From: Sphaeramia orbicularis
Lineage: Eukaryota; Chordata; Actinopteri; Kurtiformes; Apogonidae
Length of the DNA: 64,000 bases
Direction: 5' to 3'
Assembly: GCF_902148855.1 (NCBI RefSeq)
Contig: NC_043967.1
Location: forward strand, 34,871,897-34,935,896
A program made the position numbers and the translations under genes. Below are positions 37,377-59,536 of this stretch, piece after piece. The notes beneath the pieces were generated by a model that did not search any database, was not told the origin of the DNA, and saw only the letters and a program-made list of their open reading frames with translations. The first letter of the stretch is position 1; every line of letters starts with the position of its first letter.

Positions 37377-37625
37377 TCCAACCACTGATTTTTTTTTCCT
37401 CTTTTTAATTCAATCTGTCTCTCTTTTTCTCTTTTTATTCCTTCTTTCTTCTCTTCCTTCTCCTCCCTTCCGTCTTCTCTTCCTCTTTTCTTTCCTCTGT
37501 CCAACCACTGATTTCCCCCCCCCTTCTTTTCAATCTAATCTTTCTCCTTTTTCTCTTTATTCCTCTTTTCTTTCTTCCCTTCTTTCCTCTTTTTTTTTTT
37601 CTTTCCTCTGTCCAACCACTGATTT
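37377..37625 (+). repeat. Pyrimidine-strand tandem tract in host-gene intron
   Basis: Two imperfect copies of about 120 bp, almost wholly C/T on this strand and each ending CCTCTGTCCAACCACTGATT. Homopurine-homopyrimidine DNA of this length can form triplexes. The Lys/Glu-rich frames on the other strand are a by-product of composition. Confidence 0.85.
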
Positions 37626-37726
37626 TCACGGAGTTTCACTGAATTATATCAAGAAAGCTGACTCTAAATTGGGCATAGAACAATACACTTTGCAGATGTA
37701 GATTAAAACTAAATAGTAATGGACGA

Positions 37727-38277
37727 TAGGGGTGTAAGAAAATATCGGTTCTGCAATATATCGCGATATTTCATTTCACAATACTGTATCAATATGAAAA
37801 AGTACTGTATCGATATTTTGAGTTATTTATTCAAATGCAGATATTGTGGAGGTTCATTTTAGAGTTTTTTTTTTCTTTCTTTTTTTATTATTATTTAACA
37901 CTCTTATTAGATAATGTTAGTTCCTTTGTTGGGATTGAACTAAAATAATGTTCTGATGTTAGTTCTGAACAAATAGAATATGAACATCTGAACAGGATCT
38001 TAAACTGTAATGTCTGTAAAACAGAATTTCAGTTTGAACACAGGAACGTTTTGTGGTATAGCATTAGATCCTGTTCTGATCACATAAAAATTTGTTTAGT
38101 ATTTGTGCAGATTTCTGGTGTAATTCAATTGTTCAAGGAAATGATAATTAAAAAAAAAAGAAACAAACAAAAATTGCCTTTTTTAACAGTATCATGATAT
38201 ATCGTGATATTTCGTATCGTGATCCTAGTATTGTGATTTGTATCGTATCACCAGATTCTTGCTGATACACAGCCCTA
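37727..38277. mobile_element. Non-autonomous hAT-type MITE, copy 2
   Basis: Begins TAGGGGTGTAAGAAAATATC and ends CACAGCCCTA, flanked by ATGGACGA (37719-37726) and ATGGACAA (38278-38285), an 8-bp duplication with one change. It matches 92-620. It lies in the snoRNA host-gene intron 36984-38411. Confidence 0.88.
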
Positions 38278-38466
38278 ATGGACAACCATTAAAAGTCTGC
38301 TTTTGTGAATGAATGACTTTGAGTGTAAATTGACTGGACAAACTGAATTCCCCAAGTTGAAGAAATAACCAGCTTTAAAGACTAAAACTGTTTATTTTTT
38401 CCTCACACTAGATGCTGCCAGCACGCAGAACTATGCACCCAGATCTGGAGGATGAAAACAGGCAAG

Positions 38467-38621
38467 TATCTCATGTCCTGCTACTGGAGACTCAACTGTA
38501 CAGGCACCTATCGAAGCCGTTCATGTCCTACTGTGGCAGTGAACGGTCAACAGGATGCCGAAATGAAGACTTTCACCGACGGTCGCTGCTCAGTTTGATA
38601 GTAACTGTTTCAGCAACATTA
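38467..38621 (+). ncRNA. Candidate H/ACA snoRNA in host-gene intron
   Basis: It lies wholly within the intron 38461-38706. An H-box AAATGA at 38561-38566 is followed by a hairpin (GCTG..CAGTT..AACTG..CAGC, 38586-38614) and an ACA box at 38616-38618, three bases from the 3' end. The 5' hairpin closes with TCCTG/CAGGA. Length about 150 nt suits the class. In human the SNHG12 H/ACA RNAs are SNORA16A, SNORA44 and SNORA61; I cannot say which one this is. Confidence 0.5.
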
Positions 38622-38819
38622 AGGGAAAGAACACTTGGACCTAGTTCTAATCACCTGGATGTGTTAGATTGTTTTTTTCTATTGTAACTGTTGACCGTTT
38701 CTACAGGTACTACTCGGATGGAGACAAAAATGAGCACACCTGACTAGATGTGAAAGGATGGCCATGAGGATAATCATGTGCAGGTAATGAGCATTCCAGT
38801 CATGTGGTACTACAGTTTC

Positions 38820-38887
38820 TGGCTGTGATGACACACTTGCCCTCACTGATCAAGTTGCTGAGACTCTTATTGTACTCTACTGAGCCA
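38820..38887 (+). ncRNA. Candidate box C/D snoRNA with 18S guide
   Basis: C box GTGATGA 38825-38831, D' box CTGA 38846-38849, D box CTGA 38880-38883, and a TGGC/GCCA terminal stem. It sits in the intron 38784-38955, ending 68 nt before the 3' splice site. The ten bases ACTTGCCCTC upstream of D' are complementary to the universally conserved 18S rRNA stretch GAGGGCAAGT, just 5' of the 530-type loop. By the D+5 rule the middle G of GGG would be 2'-O-methylated; I recall this as the Gm601 region served by U103 in human. Confidence 0.72.
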
Positions 38888-39036
38888 TCGTTACTGGAAC
38901 AGCTGTCAAATTACTAAATGTGCATGGATTAATAACTAATAATCTGTTTTTATAGGTGACGTGTGCATCTAAACAAGAACTGGATGGTGATGTAACCATG
39001 CTACGGTATGTTTAATATAAATGCAGTATTGAGTAC

Positions 39037-39171
39037 AGATGAAGGCATGCAATCCTAAGGACCTGAGCTTGTGTGTAGTTCTGGTTCTCCAAGTGTATGC
39101 AAGAACATTGGGTGGTCTTTGACTGTTGTGGCTCTTCCTGCCATCAGCAGCCACTCAGCTGTCCTACAGAT
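39037..39171 (+). ncRNA. Candidate H/ACA snoRNA in host-gene intron
   Basis: In the intron 39006-39239. The 5' hairpin closes with GCATGC/GTATGC (39045 and 39095) and AGGACC/GGTTCT; the H-box is AGAACA 39102-39107. The 3' hairpin has GTGGCT/AGCCAC (39128 and 39149), and ACA at 39166-39168 is followed by GAT. Length, order and spacing all fit an H/ACA RNA of about 135 nt. Probably one of the SNHG12 set (SNORA16A/44/61). Target pocket not assigned. Confidence 0.68.
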
Positions 39172-39343
39172 GCTCAGCTGCTGGTCTTTAGTTATTCATA
39201 TACTGCTGTAATTTGTAAACTCCAGTTTATGTCCCCTAGGCACTGGCTTCCAGTCTAATGGTGTTGGGCAGCAGGGGCTTTGTGCTGGTTCCTGATCTTT
39301 GAAGGTATGAGATTTTATTTGCATACTAGTGCTTTTTTTCCAC

Positions 39344-39414
39344 CTGATCCATGATGATGCTATACAATTTTGAGGACTGCTGGATGAAGCTTGCGGATAT
39401 GGGACTGAGATCAG
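39344..39414 (+). ncRNA. snord99: Box C/D snoRNA, probable SNORD99
   Basis: C box ATGATGA 39351-39357 and D box CTGA 39405-39408 are enclosed by a perfect 6-bp terminal stem CTGATC/GATCAG. It ends 74 nt before the 3' splice site at 39488. The guide TGCGGATATGGG in front of D is complementary to CCCATATCCGCA, which I recall in 28S rRNA upstream of the long expansion segment; D+5 points to the A in CCCAUAU. SNORD99, hosted by human SNHG12, is recorded as guiding a 28S 2'-O-methyl-A near position 2774, which fits. Confidence 0.82.
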
Positions 39415-39917
39415 CCTTAGTCAACAATGTTAACAAAATGTTCTTTCACATGTATTAATTTTCCCTTGTTTTCCTACAAATTTTCCAGGTCCAGTGATGG
39501 GACATGTGGACGAAGGCCAATAATGGGCGATGACCTTGCTGATGTCAGTTCTCTGGCAGCTACTCATTACAGGAGTTGGACAGAATTTCTTGGACTACTG
39601 TAGTTTTCCCTATTCCTTGCTGCATTTCAAGTCTACAAATATGACTCAATTATAGTAACAGTTAATCTGCACAAGTATATATTTTAAACAAATGGCTTAT
39701 AATTATAACCTCTATAAACTGACTTGTGACTGAAACAATAAAGCAGCTACATGTGGTATAAATATACTGGGCAATTCATGATGTCCACTTTATCAGACAC
39801 ATGGTTAATGTAAATTTCTACATGTTGGAAATAAAACATTTCATATGCTAAATGGATAGTATTCCTTTGTTACTGTATTTTTTTTTTGTACATGTGGGGT
39901 TTGTCTGGCATAGGATG

Positions 39918-40131
39918 GGCTCTATGCACAGCCCCACTACTTCCTGCACTTTGGGTGGCTCCTTTATTTCCTGTCTTTCATTATTGGACACAATGATTAA
40001 TCCAGGTGTGCCTGACCACAGTAGTTGCAACAAGAAGAAGCAGGCCCACCTGGACTAATCAGTGTGTCCAATAATGAAAGACACAAAATAAAGGAGCTGC
40101 CTTCAGTTCAGGAAGTAGTGTGCACAGAGCC
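39918..40131. repeat. Foldback (long inverted repeat)
   Basis: Two arms of about 90-95 bp face each other: the left starts GGCTCTATGCACAGCCCCAC, the right ends TAGTGTGCACAGAGCC. Shared stretches include CTCCTTTATTT and TCTTTCATTATTGGACACA. The loop is about 25 bp. It may be a small foldback transposon, but I could not identify its target duplication. It begins about 160 bp past the host-gene poly-A site. Confidence 0.8.
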
Positions 40132-40481
40132 AATCGACAGGATATATTAGCAAGTGTCTCTGTAGCCTCTTGGATTCACAGAAACTGTACTTGCAGTTAC
40201 ACAAACTGACCACTGAAAGCCTCAATGAAGTGTTGCAGTAGAGAGCATTCTGGAGGCCGATCTGCAGTTCCACCATTTAAAAACGAGTGCTTTTAGGAGA
40301 AAATAACTAGCTGTCCACTGCAGTGACCACTATGCAGCAGAGGGTTAAAGAAGCACTGACTGGCCGTGTTACATTCTTTGAGCCAGGTTTAACACTAAGA
40401 AGGGTCTGTTTTGGATGTAAGGATACTAAAATCTGGAACAGGATACAGCAGTTTCACTTTTGAACTGATCCAGGGTAACTA

Positions 40482-41277
40482 CACTGAACAAAAAATATAA
40501 ACGCACCACTTTGTTTTTGCTCCATTTTTTCATGAGCTGAACTCAAAGATCTAAAACTTTTTCTGTGTACACACAGGTTTATTTCTTTCAAATATTGTTC
40601 ACAAAATCTGTCTAAATTGGTGGTAGTGAACACTTCCTTGCTGAGATAATCCATCCACCTCACAGGGTGTGGCATATCCAGATGCTGATTAGACAGCAGG
40701 ATTTTGCACAGGTGTGCCTTAGGCTGGCCACAATAAAAGGCCACTCCAAAATGTGCAGTTTTATCACACAGCACAATACCACAGATGTCACAAGTTTTGA
40801 GGGAATATGCAATCGGCATGCTGACTTCAGGAATCTCCACCAAAGCTTTTGCCTGTGAATTGAATGTTCATTTCTCTACCATAAACCATCTCCAAAGCTG
40901 TTTCAGAGAATTCATGAAGAAGACTGTGCGAGGAAAATGGTGGTCACACCAAATACTGACTGGTTTTCTGACCCCCCTGGACCACCCAATACAGTAAAAG
41001 TGCACATTTTAGAGTGGCCTTTTATTGTGGCCAGCCTAAGTCACACCTGTGCAATAATCCTGCTGTCTAATCAGCATCTTGATATGCCACACCTGTGAGG
41101 TGGATGGATTATCTCAGCAAAGGAGAAGTGCTCACTAACACAGATTTAGACAAATTTATGAACAATATTTGAGAGAAATAGGCCTTTTGTGTACATAGAA
41201 AAAGTTTTAGATCTTTGAGTTCAGCTCATGAAAAATGGGAGAAAAACAAAAGTGGGGCATTTATATTTTGGTCAGTG
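40482..41277 (+). mobile_element. Internally deleted Tc1-like transposon, copy 1
   Basis: Long inverted ends of about 210 bp, starting CACTGAACAAAAAATATAAA and flanked by TA (40480-40481 and 41278-41279). A remnant of the transposase DNA-binding region (open from 40785, VLREYAIGMLTSGI) is joined to C-terminal sequence; the DDE core is missing. The copy at 58652 has the same structure. Confidence 0.9.
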
Positions 41278-41879
41278 TAGTTGCCGATATTAACTTTGGT
41301 TTGAAGTCAATTTACCAAGTTCAGTTTCCAAATTAAATTGAAAAGCACGAGTCTCAAATACTTGCACACTTGTATAAATTACTATGTGTTCACATGTCTG
41401 GTTGAGTATCGCTATGGATGGGAAGTATGCACAATGATACTGATGCTATAAAAGTTAAACAGTACTTGAAATAGTTGAACATGGCTTGCACTCTGCAGAT
41501 AAAGGTGCATGTATTAAGGACAAATTCAAATCTAAATGGACTTTTGATTATGTCAAAAATTCATAACGGTTTGGTACAGGAACATGGTAGAATCAGGTTT
41601 TGTGACACCAACAAGTCTGAGTGGAATCCTTTATTCCCTGTTGCATTCCATAAAGTAAACGTAAATGGCTGTACCTGAATATCAGTTTCATATTGATAGT
41701 AAGGCCACAACAGTACAATCTTAGATCATCTGATAGGTATGGAAACAACTGCATTCTCTATGGAAATGTAACCCCTTACATCATGAGTAAAGTTGTCAGT
41801 TCAACCTAATTGTAACATAACATGGAATCTACGGTCCAAAAACAAAAACATTCACAGCATACACTTGGACTCAGTGGGT

Positions 41880-42215
41880 CACAGGGCATTAACATAACAT
41901 GCTGTTAATCTCCCTCGGCCAAATAGTGAAAGATTCTGTAGAAAGTTACAGCCCTATAAGTTAAATTAGATTCTCTTTGTGTAAATCGTATTACATACAT
42001 ATTTATATTTGAAAGTTCTCAGATATTATAACTGCACAAAGCCATGTGACCTTGAAAAAATAGGTCACGGTCACCTATTTTCAATAGGCTTCTGCTCCAT
42101 GCCAAGATGCCTCCACAGGATAAATTCGGTGCAGATTTCTCAATGCATTCTTCAAAAAAAGATATGACTGAATGGACAGACAGACGACAAAATGATATAA
42201 CACCCTCCCGCCCGA
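41880..42215. repeat. Dispersed repeat, GGTCACCTATTTTCAATAGG family, copy 1
   Basis: Shares long blocks with 53985-54640, including CATACATATTTATATTTGAAAG and ATAGGCTTCTGCTCCATGCC. The right end contains GGACAGACAGACGACAAAAT. Non-coding; downstream of the ctps1 stop, so possibly part of its 3' untranslated region. Confidence 0.65.
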
Positions 42216-42840
42216 AGCTGGATAAAAACTACAGTAAAGAACTGCCGCCTTGTTTTTCCATTAAAAAACAAAAAACACTAAAATCTACTGCTTCACATGT
42301 GCTCAGTGCAGTAATATCTTGTATATTAATTACACATAAGATATTTCTGATTAAATTAGTTATTTTAGGCTACATAGTTTTACAGTATCTTCCATTTTCA
42401 TATGACCTGGTGCCTCCAGTCTATGAAAATATGACTGATAGTTATGCACTAGATGAGAGAGACACCTCATTTCATTGGATTTTGTCAGTATTGTGATGTA
42501 AAATTCATTGCCCCCCCCCCCCCCTCCCAGAGTCCATGTTACGTGGCCATAACTAGGCTGAACTTCCTCATAATGCCAAGATGTTGATCTCATGCAGAAT
42601 GCAGTTAGTGATAATGTACCTCAGCCCATAGGGATTCAGAGTCCGTTTATAAAACACCTTATTCCGGGACAGAACACACACAGTTGATTCCCAGCTGCCG
42701 GTAGAAGTGCAGCGAGGTGCTCACCGCTAGAGCGAGTCATCTATTTCTGAGCGACTTCTAAACTGTCCATAAAACAGACATGAGAGTAAATAACCGCTGT
42801 CCTTTCTGCGTTCATTCTTCTGGCCGGTGTCGTTATCTTG

Positions 42841-55301
<12,461 letters not shown>

Positions 55302-55938
55302 TGTGCTCTGGTTTCTGAAAGAAGAAAACAAAACTATATAAGACATTTCAAACTACACCAACTAAGATCACTGGTAAAAAGATTCTTCTCAAGTGTCTCA
55401 CAGCAGATAAAAGGTTGGGCCTGATCTAATCTAGATAAAAAACCCTGCTTATCCACATTGCTCAGACAAGAGCTCTCATGCTGACCTCTTATCCTTTCAC
55501 AAAATCAATCTCTCAACATCTTAACTACAAGTAGCTATGTATCTAATGTCCTGTCTGTATTTCTGAGTTTCTCTGGTTTCACCAATAAATTGTAAAAACA
55601 AACGAACAAATAAAAAAACACACTTAGGGGTTAAAATCTAAAGATCATTAATGTCACAGTAAGAAAAATCATTGAAACCTGAAGTGCTTGATAGATTTTT
55701 GCCATCAATTACTCTAAGTGAGGAATGCACCAATTGCGAAATCTTGGCCAATACTGATATTTAAGTTGACACTTGGGGCCAACAGCCTTTGCTTTCTGCT
55801 TCTTTCTTTTATTTTCATTGTTATTTCTCCACTTTCACGAAGAAACTGTTCATTACATATAAAAATAGATATTATTTTAAAGTCTTTGTGCTCAGCATCA
55901 CATTTTCTGAGAAGGAGCAGAGTCAAACATATAATATA

Positions 55939-55985
55939 GGTAGATAGATGGATAGATAGACAGATAGATAGATAGATACTTTATT
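55939..55985. repeat. GATA-type microsatellite
   Basis: About ten GATA units with a few GATG/GACA variants run into TACTTTATTTGG, the same edge type as at 7141. Confidence 0.85.
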
Positions 55986-56017
55986 TGGTTATTGACAGCA
56001 GTTAAAACACACTGACC

Positions 56018-56439
56018 CAGGAGTCAACAACCCTGGTCCTGGAGAGCTTCTATCCACGCATGTTTTAGATCAGGGGTCACCAATCCTAGTCCTCGAGTGG
56101 GCCGGAATCCTGCATGTTTTAGATGTATCCCTCTTTCTCCAACACACCTGATTCAAATGCTAAGCCTATCTATCAAGTCTGCAGAAGCCTGATACTGACC
56201 ATCACCTGTGCTGGAAGACGGAAACATCTAAAATCATGCAGGATACCGGCCCTCGAGGACCAGGATTAGTGACCCCTGTTTTAGATGTATCCCTCTTCCA
56301 ACACACCCTGATTCAAATGATAAGCCTTCATCAAGCTCTGCAGAAGCATGGTAACGACCATCAGCTGTGCTGGAGGAGGGAGGGAACATCTAAAACATGC
56401 AGGATAGTGGCTTCTCTAGACCAGGGTTGCTGACCCCTG
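56018..56439. mobile_element. hAT MITE with a second hAT MITE inside
   Basis: Outer ends CAGGAGTCAACAACCCTGGT and the inverted counterpart ending CAGGGTTGCTGACCCCTG are flanked by a perfect 8-bp duplication CACTGACC (56010-56017 and 56440-56447). The interior is palindromic with ATCTAAAACATGCAGGAT. Confidence 0.9.
56071..56278. mobile_element. Inner hAT MITE
   Basis: 208-bp palindrome-like element starting CAGGGGTCACCAATCCTAGT and ending GGATTAGTGACCCCTG. A perfect duplication TTTTAGAT (56063-56070 and 56279-56286) shows it jumped into the outer element of the same family. Confidence 0.93.
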
Positions 56440-57379
56440 CACTGACCCATCCCAACAGACAACCAACATTGGAGACACAAGGTAGAAGTGATAAAAAAAT
56501 AAATAAATAAATTTATGGGGAAAAACTAATCACACAATGATAAATCATTTGGGAAAGAGAAAATCATTGGGAAGTTGTTACAAAAATTGTGGATTTGTGG
56601 ATATTTAAGGATTACTTAAGTACAACGACTAATTCTAAGGGAATATGTCTTTACAGGACATCATGTATATTATTATAATTAAGTAAAGTTAGGGTAATGA
56701 TTGAAGAGGGCCTGCATTGTCATAGTTTACCATTCGCAGCTTTCACCACATGTCTTATTGGAAGCGCTTGATTTATACTCCTGCTCAGGCCGGGCGGGTG
56801 GTAAATGTCATGATTCTGTACAAATAAACACCCCGCTGGTTCTGGCAACAAGGATCGACAAACTAAACGCCACCACAGAATTACCGCCAGGACAACTAGC
56901 TCGGCTAGCACGCTCGGAAAACACGAGTGGAGTTCAGATATTAACACATGGAGAAAAGACACGTGTTTTCCGACTACGATGAAATTACTCAAAGTACTGT
57001 TAAACGACGGTAATGGGTTAGGTTAAAGTCTTAAATATAAAGGACATTGTGTTGACATCCTTCTCTAACTGTTGCATCAAGCTAGCTAACATGACCGCAT
57101 GGCTCGACAATGTGTTCAAAATAAAAGCAAAGCTAGCAATTTACCTGCTAACAATCCTACCGGGAAATGCTAAATTTCAGCCCCCCCCATGCCAGTATTA
57201 GTTTACTTTAGTGAGATTTTAAGTTAAGTATTGACAACTGTTATAAATAAGTGCATGTCAGCGTTAAAACAGAACTTTATTGTGCTTTTCGTAACCGGAA
57301 GTCGTTAATACAAGCGTGTGTGTGCTAGCTCTGTGCGTTAGCTAGCTAGCCAGCAGCCTCAGATAACAGCATCAAATTT

Positions 57380-57560
57380 CAACTCACCACAGTATTCCTC
57401 ACCAGAGCCGCCTCTCAAACAAAACCGTCCGCGACTACTAGATATGTTGACAAACCACGCAGCGTTGAACCGAAAAGCTTCAGAAACTGTTTGTCTCCAC
57501 AGTCCTGTGTCTACAAACCGACTGTGCACGTGTAAGAAGCACGTTCAGCTGCGGTACATT
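57380..57560 (-). promoter_or_regulatory. ctps1: Probable ctps1 first exon and promoter
   Basis: The region is CpG-richer than its surroundings. A donor ACTGTG|GTGAGT on the minus strand lies at 57388/57387, facing the acceptor before 55314, so a 5' untranslated exon probably lies at 57388 to about 57480. A CACGTG E-box lies at 57527-57532, suitable for MYC/USF, and an ETS-type ACCGGAAGT lies at about 57293. No TATA box is seen. Exact start unknown. Confidence 0.5.
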
Positions 57561-57656
57561 CATGAACACCTACACTCACAACACTACGGCGCATTCACGG
57601 ACACCTCGGAAACTGCAATTACCGGCATCACAACGTTTCATTCAGATGCGGGTGTA

Positions 57657-57890
57657 TGGAAGTAAATCTGTGTCATCAGATTTTGAATTAGAAAAGCTAC
57701 TGAATTTCTAGCACTGAATTTTTTGCACTGAAATAAAGTGTCTGAATTTATTGCATCTGAATTTTTTAATGCGAAATTTATGAACATAGTCGAATTCAGA
57801 GACAAAAAAATCAGATACTTTATTTCAGTGCAAAAAAAGTTCAGATATTTAATTTCAGTGCAAAAAAAAAAATCAGATCCTTAACTGAAA
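57657..57890. repeat. Partial copy of the GGAAGTAAATCTGT element
   Basis: Starts TGGAAGTAAATCTGTGTCAT and carries GCACTGAAATAAAGTGTCTG and its inverted form. It resembles both ends of 62454-63100 and lies next to the ctps1 promoter. Confidence 0.7.
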
Positions 57891-58651
57891 TAAATAAAAA
57901 CTCTAATTAAAAGAAAAAAACGATAACTAACTGAAACTGTATTGTGAGCTTACAAAACTAAAATGTATAAAAATTATGGATAAAATCCCCTTCGTTTTCA
58001 TCTTTGTCAATGTCAGATTGAAATCAAATAGATTTATTTGGCTCCAGCAGTTTTAGCTGCAGCACCATACGACACTTCACAGTCTGTCATGTCTGGTCAC
58101 TGGTGGTTTCCAGTCTTCTTCTGGTCCCCACTCTACCTGGAACATACAGACCAAAGCTGGGACACAGCAGCACAGTCCTGTCTGGGATTTACTTCAGTGA
58201 TGAGTGGGGTCGGGTTTTTTTTTTTTTTTTTTGCGCTCACTGTGTGTGTGAGTGACAGACAGAGCAGAGCTGAATGACAGTCAGTGTTGAACTAGCATCC
58301 AGGTAAAAACTGGAGAGTTTATCACCATGAAAAGGCCTTCCAAGGCCTGAACTGCACAGTTTAGAAGAGGAGAAAAGAGGAGGAGGAGGAAAAGTAATCC
58401 AATTACAGAGGTATGGAACCTGTTAGAATGTTAAAAAACATTTGATGTTACTAGCTACAGCTAGCTGAACTGAACTGAAGCAAAGTTGGCTAATAATGGA
58501 ACTGGAGATGATTAAGAGATGAGATATCTGCTAAGGTGTGGTTTACTGATGATGGACTGGGTTATATATGTTTATAAGTCGTTTATATATGTTTCTTTCT
58601 GGTTTAACTGCTGGTTAGCTGGTTTATATATGTTTCTATGTGGTTTATATA

Positions 58652-59457
58652 CACTGAACAAAAATATAAACGCACCACTTTTGTTTTTGCTCCCATTTTT
58701 CATGAGCTGAACTCAAAGATCTAAAACTTTTTCTGTGTACACACAAGGTTTATTTCTCTCAAATATTGTTCACAAATCTGTCTAAATTTGTTTTAGTGAA
58801 CACTTCTTCTTTGCTGAGATAATCCATCCACCTCACAGGTGTGGCATATCCAGAAGATGATTAGACAGCATGATTTTTGCACAGGTGTGCCTTAGGCTGG
58901 CCACAATAAAAGGCCACTCCAAAATGTGCAGTTTTATCACACAGCACAATACCACAGATGTCACAAGTTTTGAGGGAATATGCAATGGTCATGCTGACTT
59001 CAGGAATCTCCACCAGAGCTTTTGCCTGTGAATTGAATGTTCATTTCTCTACCATAAGCCATCTCCAAAGCTGTTTCAGAGAATTCATGAAGAAGACTGT
59101 GCGAGGAAAATGGTGGTCACACCAAATACTGACTGGTTTTCTGACCCCCCTGGACCACCCAATACAGTAAAAGTGCACATTTTAGAGTGGCCTTTTATTG
59201 TGGCCAGCCTAGTCACACCTGTGCAATAATCCTGCTGTCTAATCAGCATCTTGATATGCCACACCTGTGAGGTGGATGGATTATCTCAGCAAAGGACAAA
59301 GGAGAAGTGCTCACTAACACAGATTTAGACAAATTTATGAACAATATTTGAGAGAAATAGGCCTTTTGTGTACATAGAAAAAGTTTTAGATCTTTGAGTT
59401 CAGCTCATGAAAAATGGGAGCAAAACAAAAGTGGTGCGTTTATATTTTTGTTCAGTG
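58652..59457 (+). mobile_element. Internally deleted Tc1-like transposon, copy 2, in minisatellite
   Basis: Ends CACTGAACAAAAATATAAAC and its inverted copy, flanked by TA within the unit GGTTTATATATG. It closely matches 40482-41277, including the joined HTH/C-terminal remnant. Confidence 0.93.
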
Positions 59458-59468
59458 TATGTTTCTAT

Positions 59469-59501
59469 TAGGGCTGCATGATTTGGCAAAAAAAAAATCC
59501 C

Positions 59502-59536
<35 letters not shown>

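Larger units (their letters stand above)
36806..39760 (+). ncRNA. snhg12: snoRNA host gene, probable SNHG12 counterpart
   Basis: A spliced transcript without a long reading frame. Proposed exons: about 36806-36853, 36931-36983, 38412-38460, 38707-38783, 38956-39005, 39240-39304 and 39489 to about 39760, with AATAAA at 39737-39742. Splice sites are clean, one donor (after 38460) being GC type (CAG|GCAAGT). The last four introns each hold one snoRNA-like sequence, and both C/D candidates end about 70 nt before the 3' splice site, the usual vertebrate spacing. The TOP-type start fits a host gene. The head-to-head pairing with rab42, next to gmeb1, and a guide that fits SNORD99 support SNHG12. 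Exon 2 is the weakest call; a much shorter exon ending at the same donor is possible. Transcription itself is inferred. Confidence 0.75.

Noticed and set aside
37304-37629. Glu/Lys/Arg-rich minus-strand frames
   Set aside because: Caused by the purine strand of the pyrimidine tract in the host-gene intron.
38412-38687. 91-codon plus-strand frame at the start of a host-gene exon
   Set aside because: It runs through the donor at 38460 into the H/ACA candidate and has no family resemblance.
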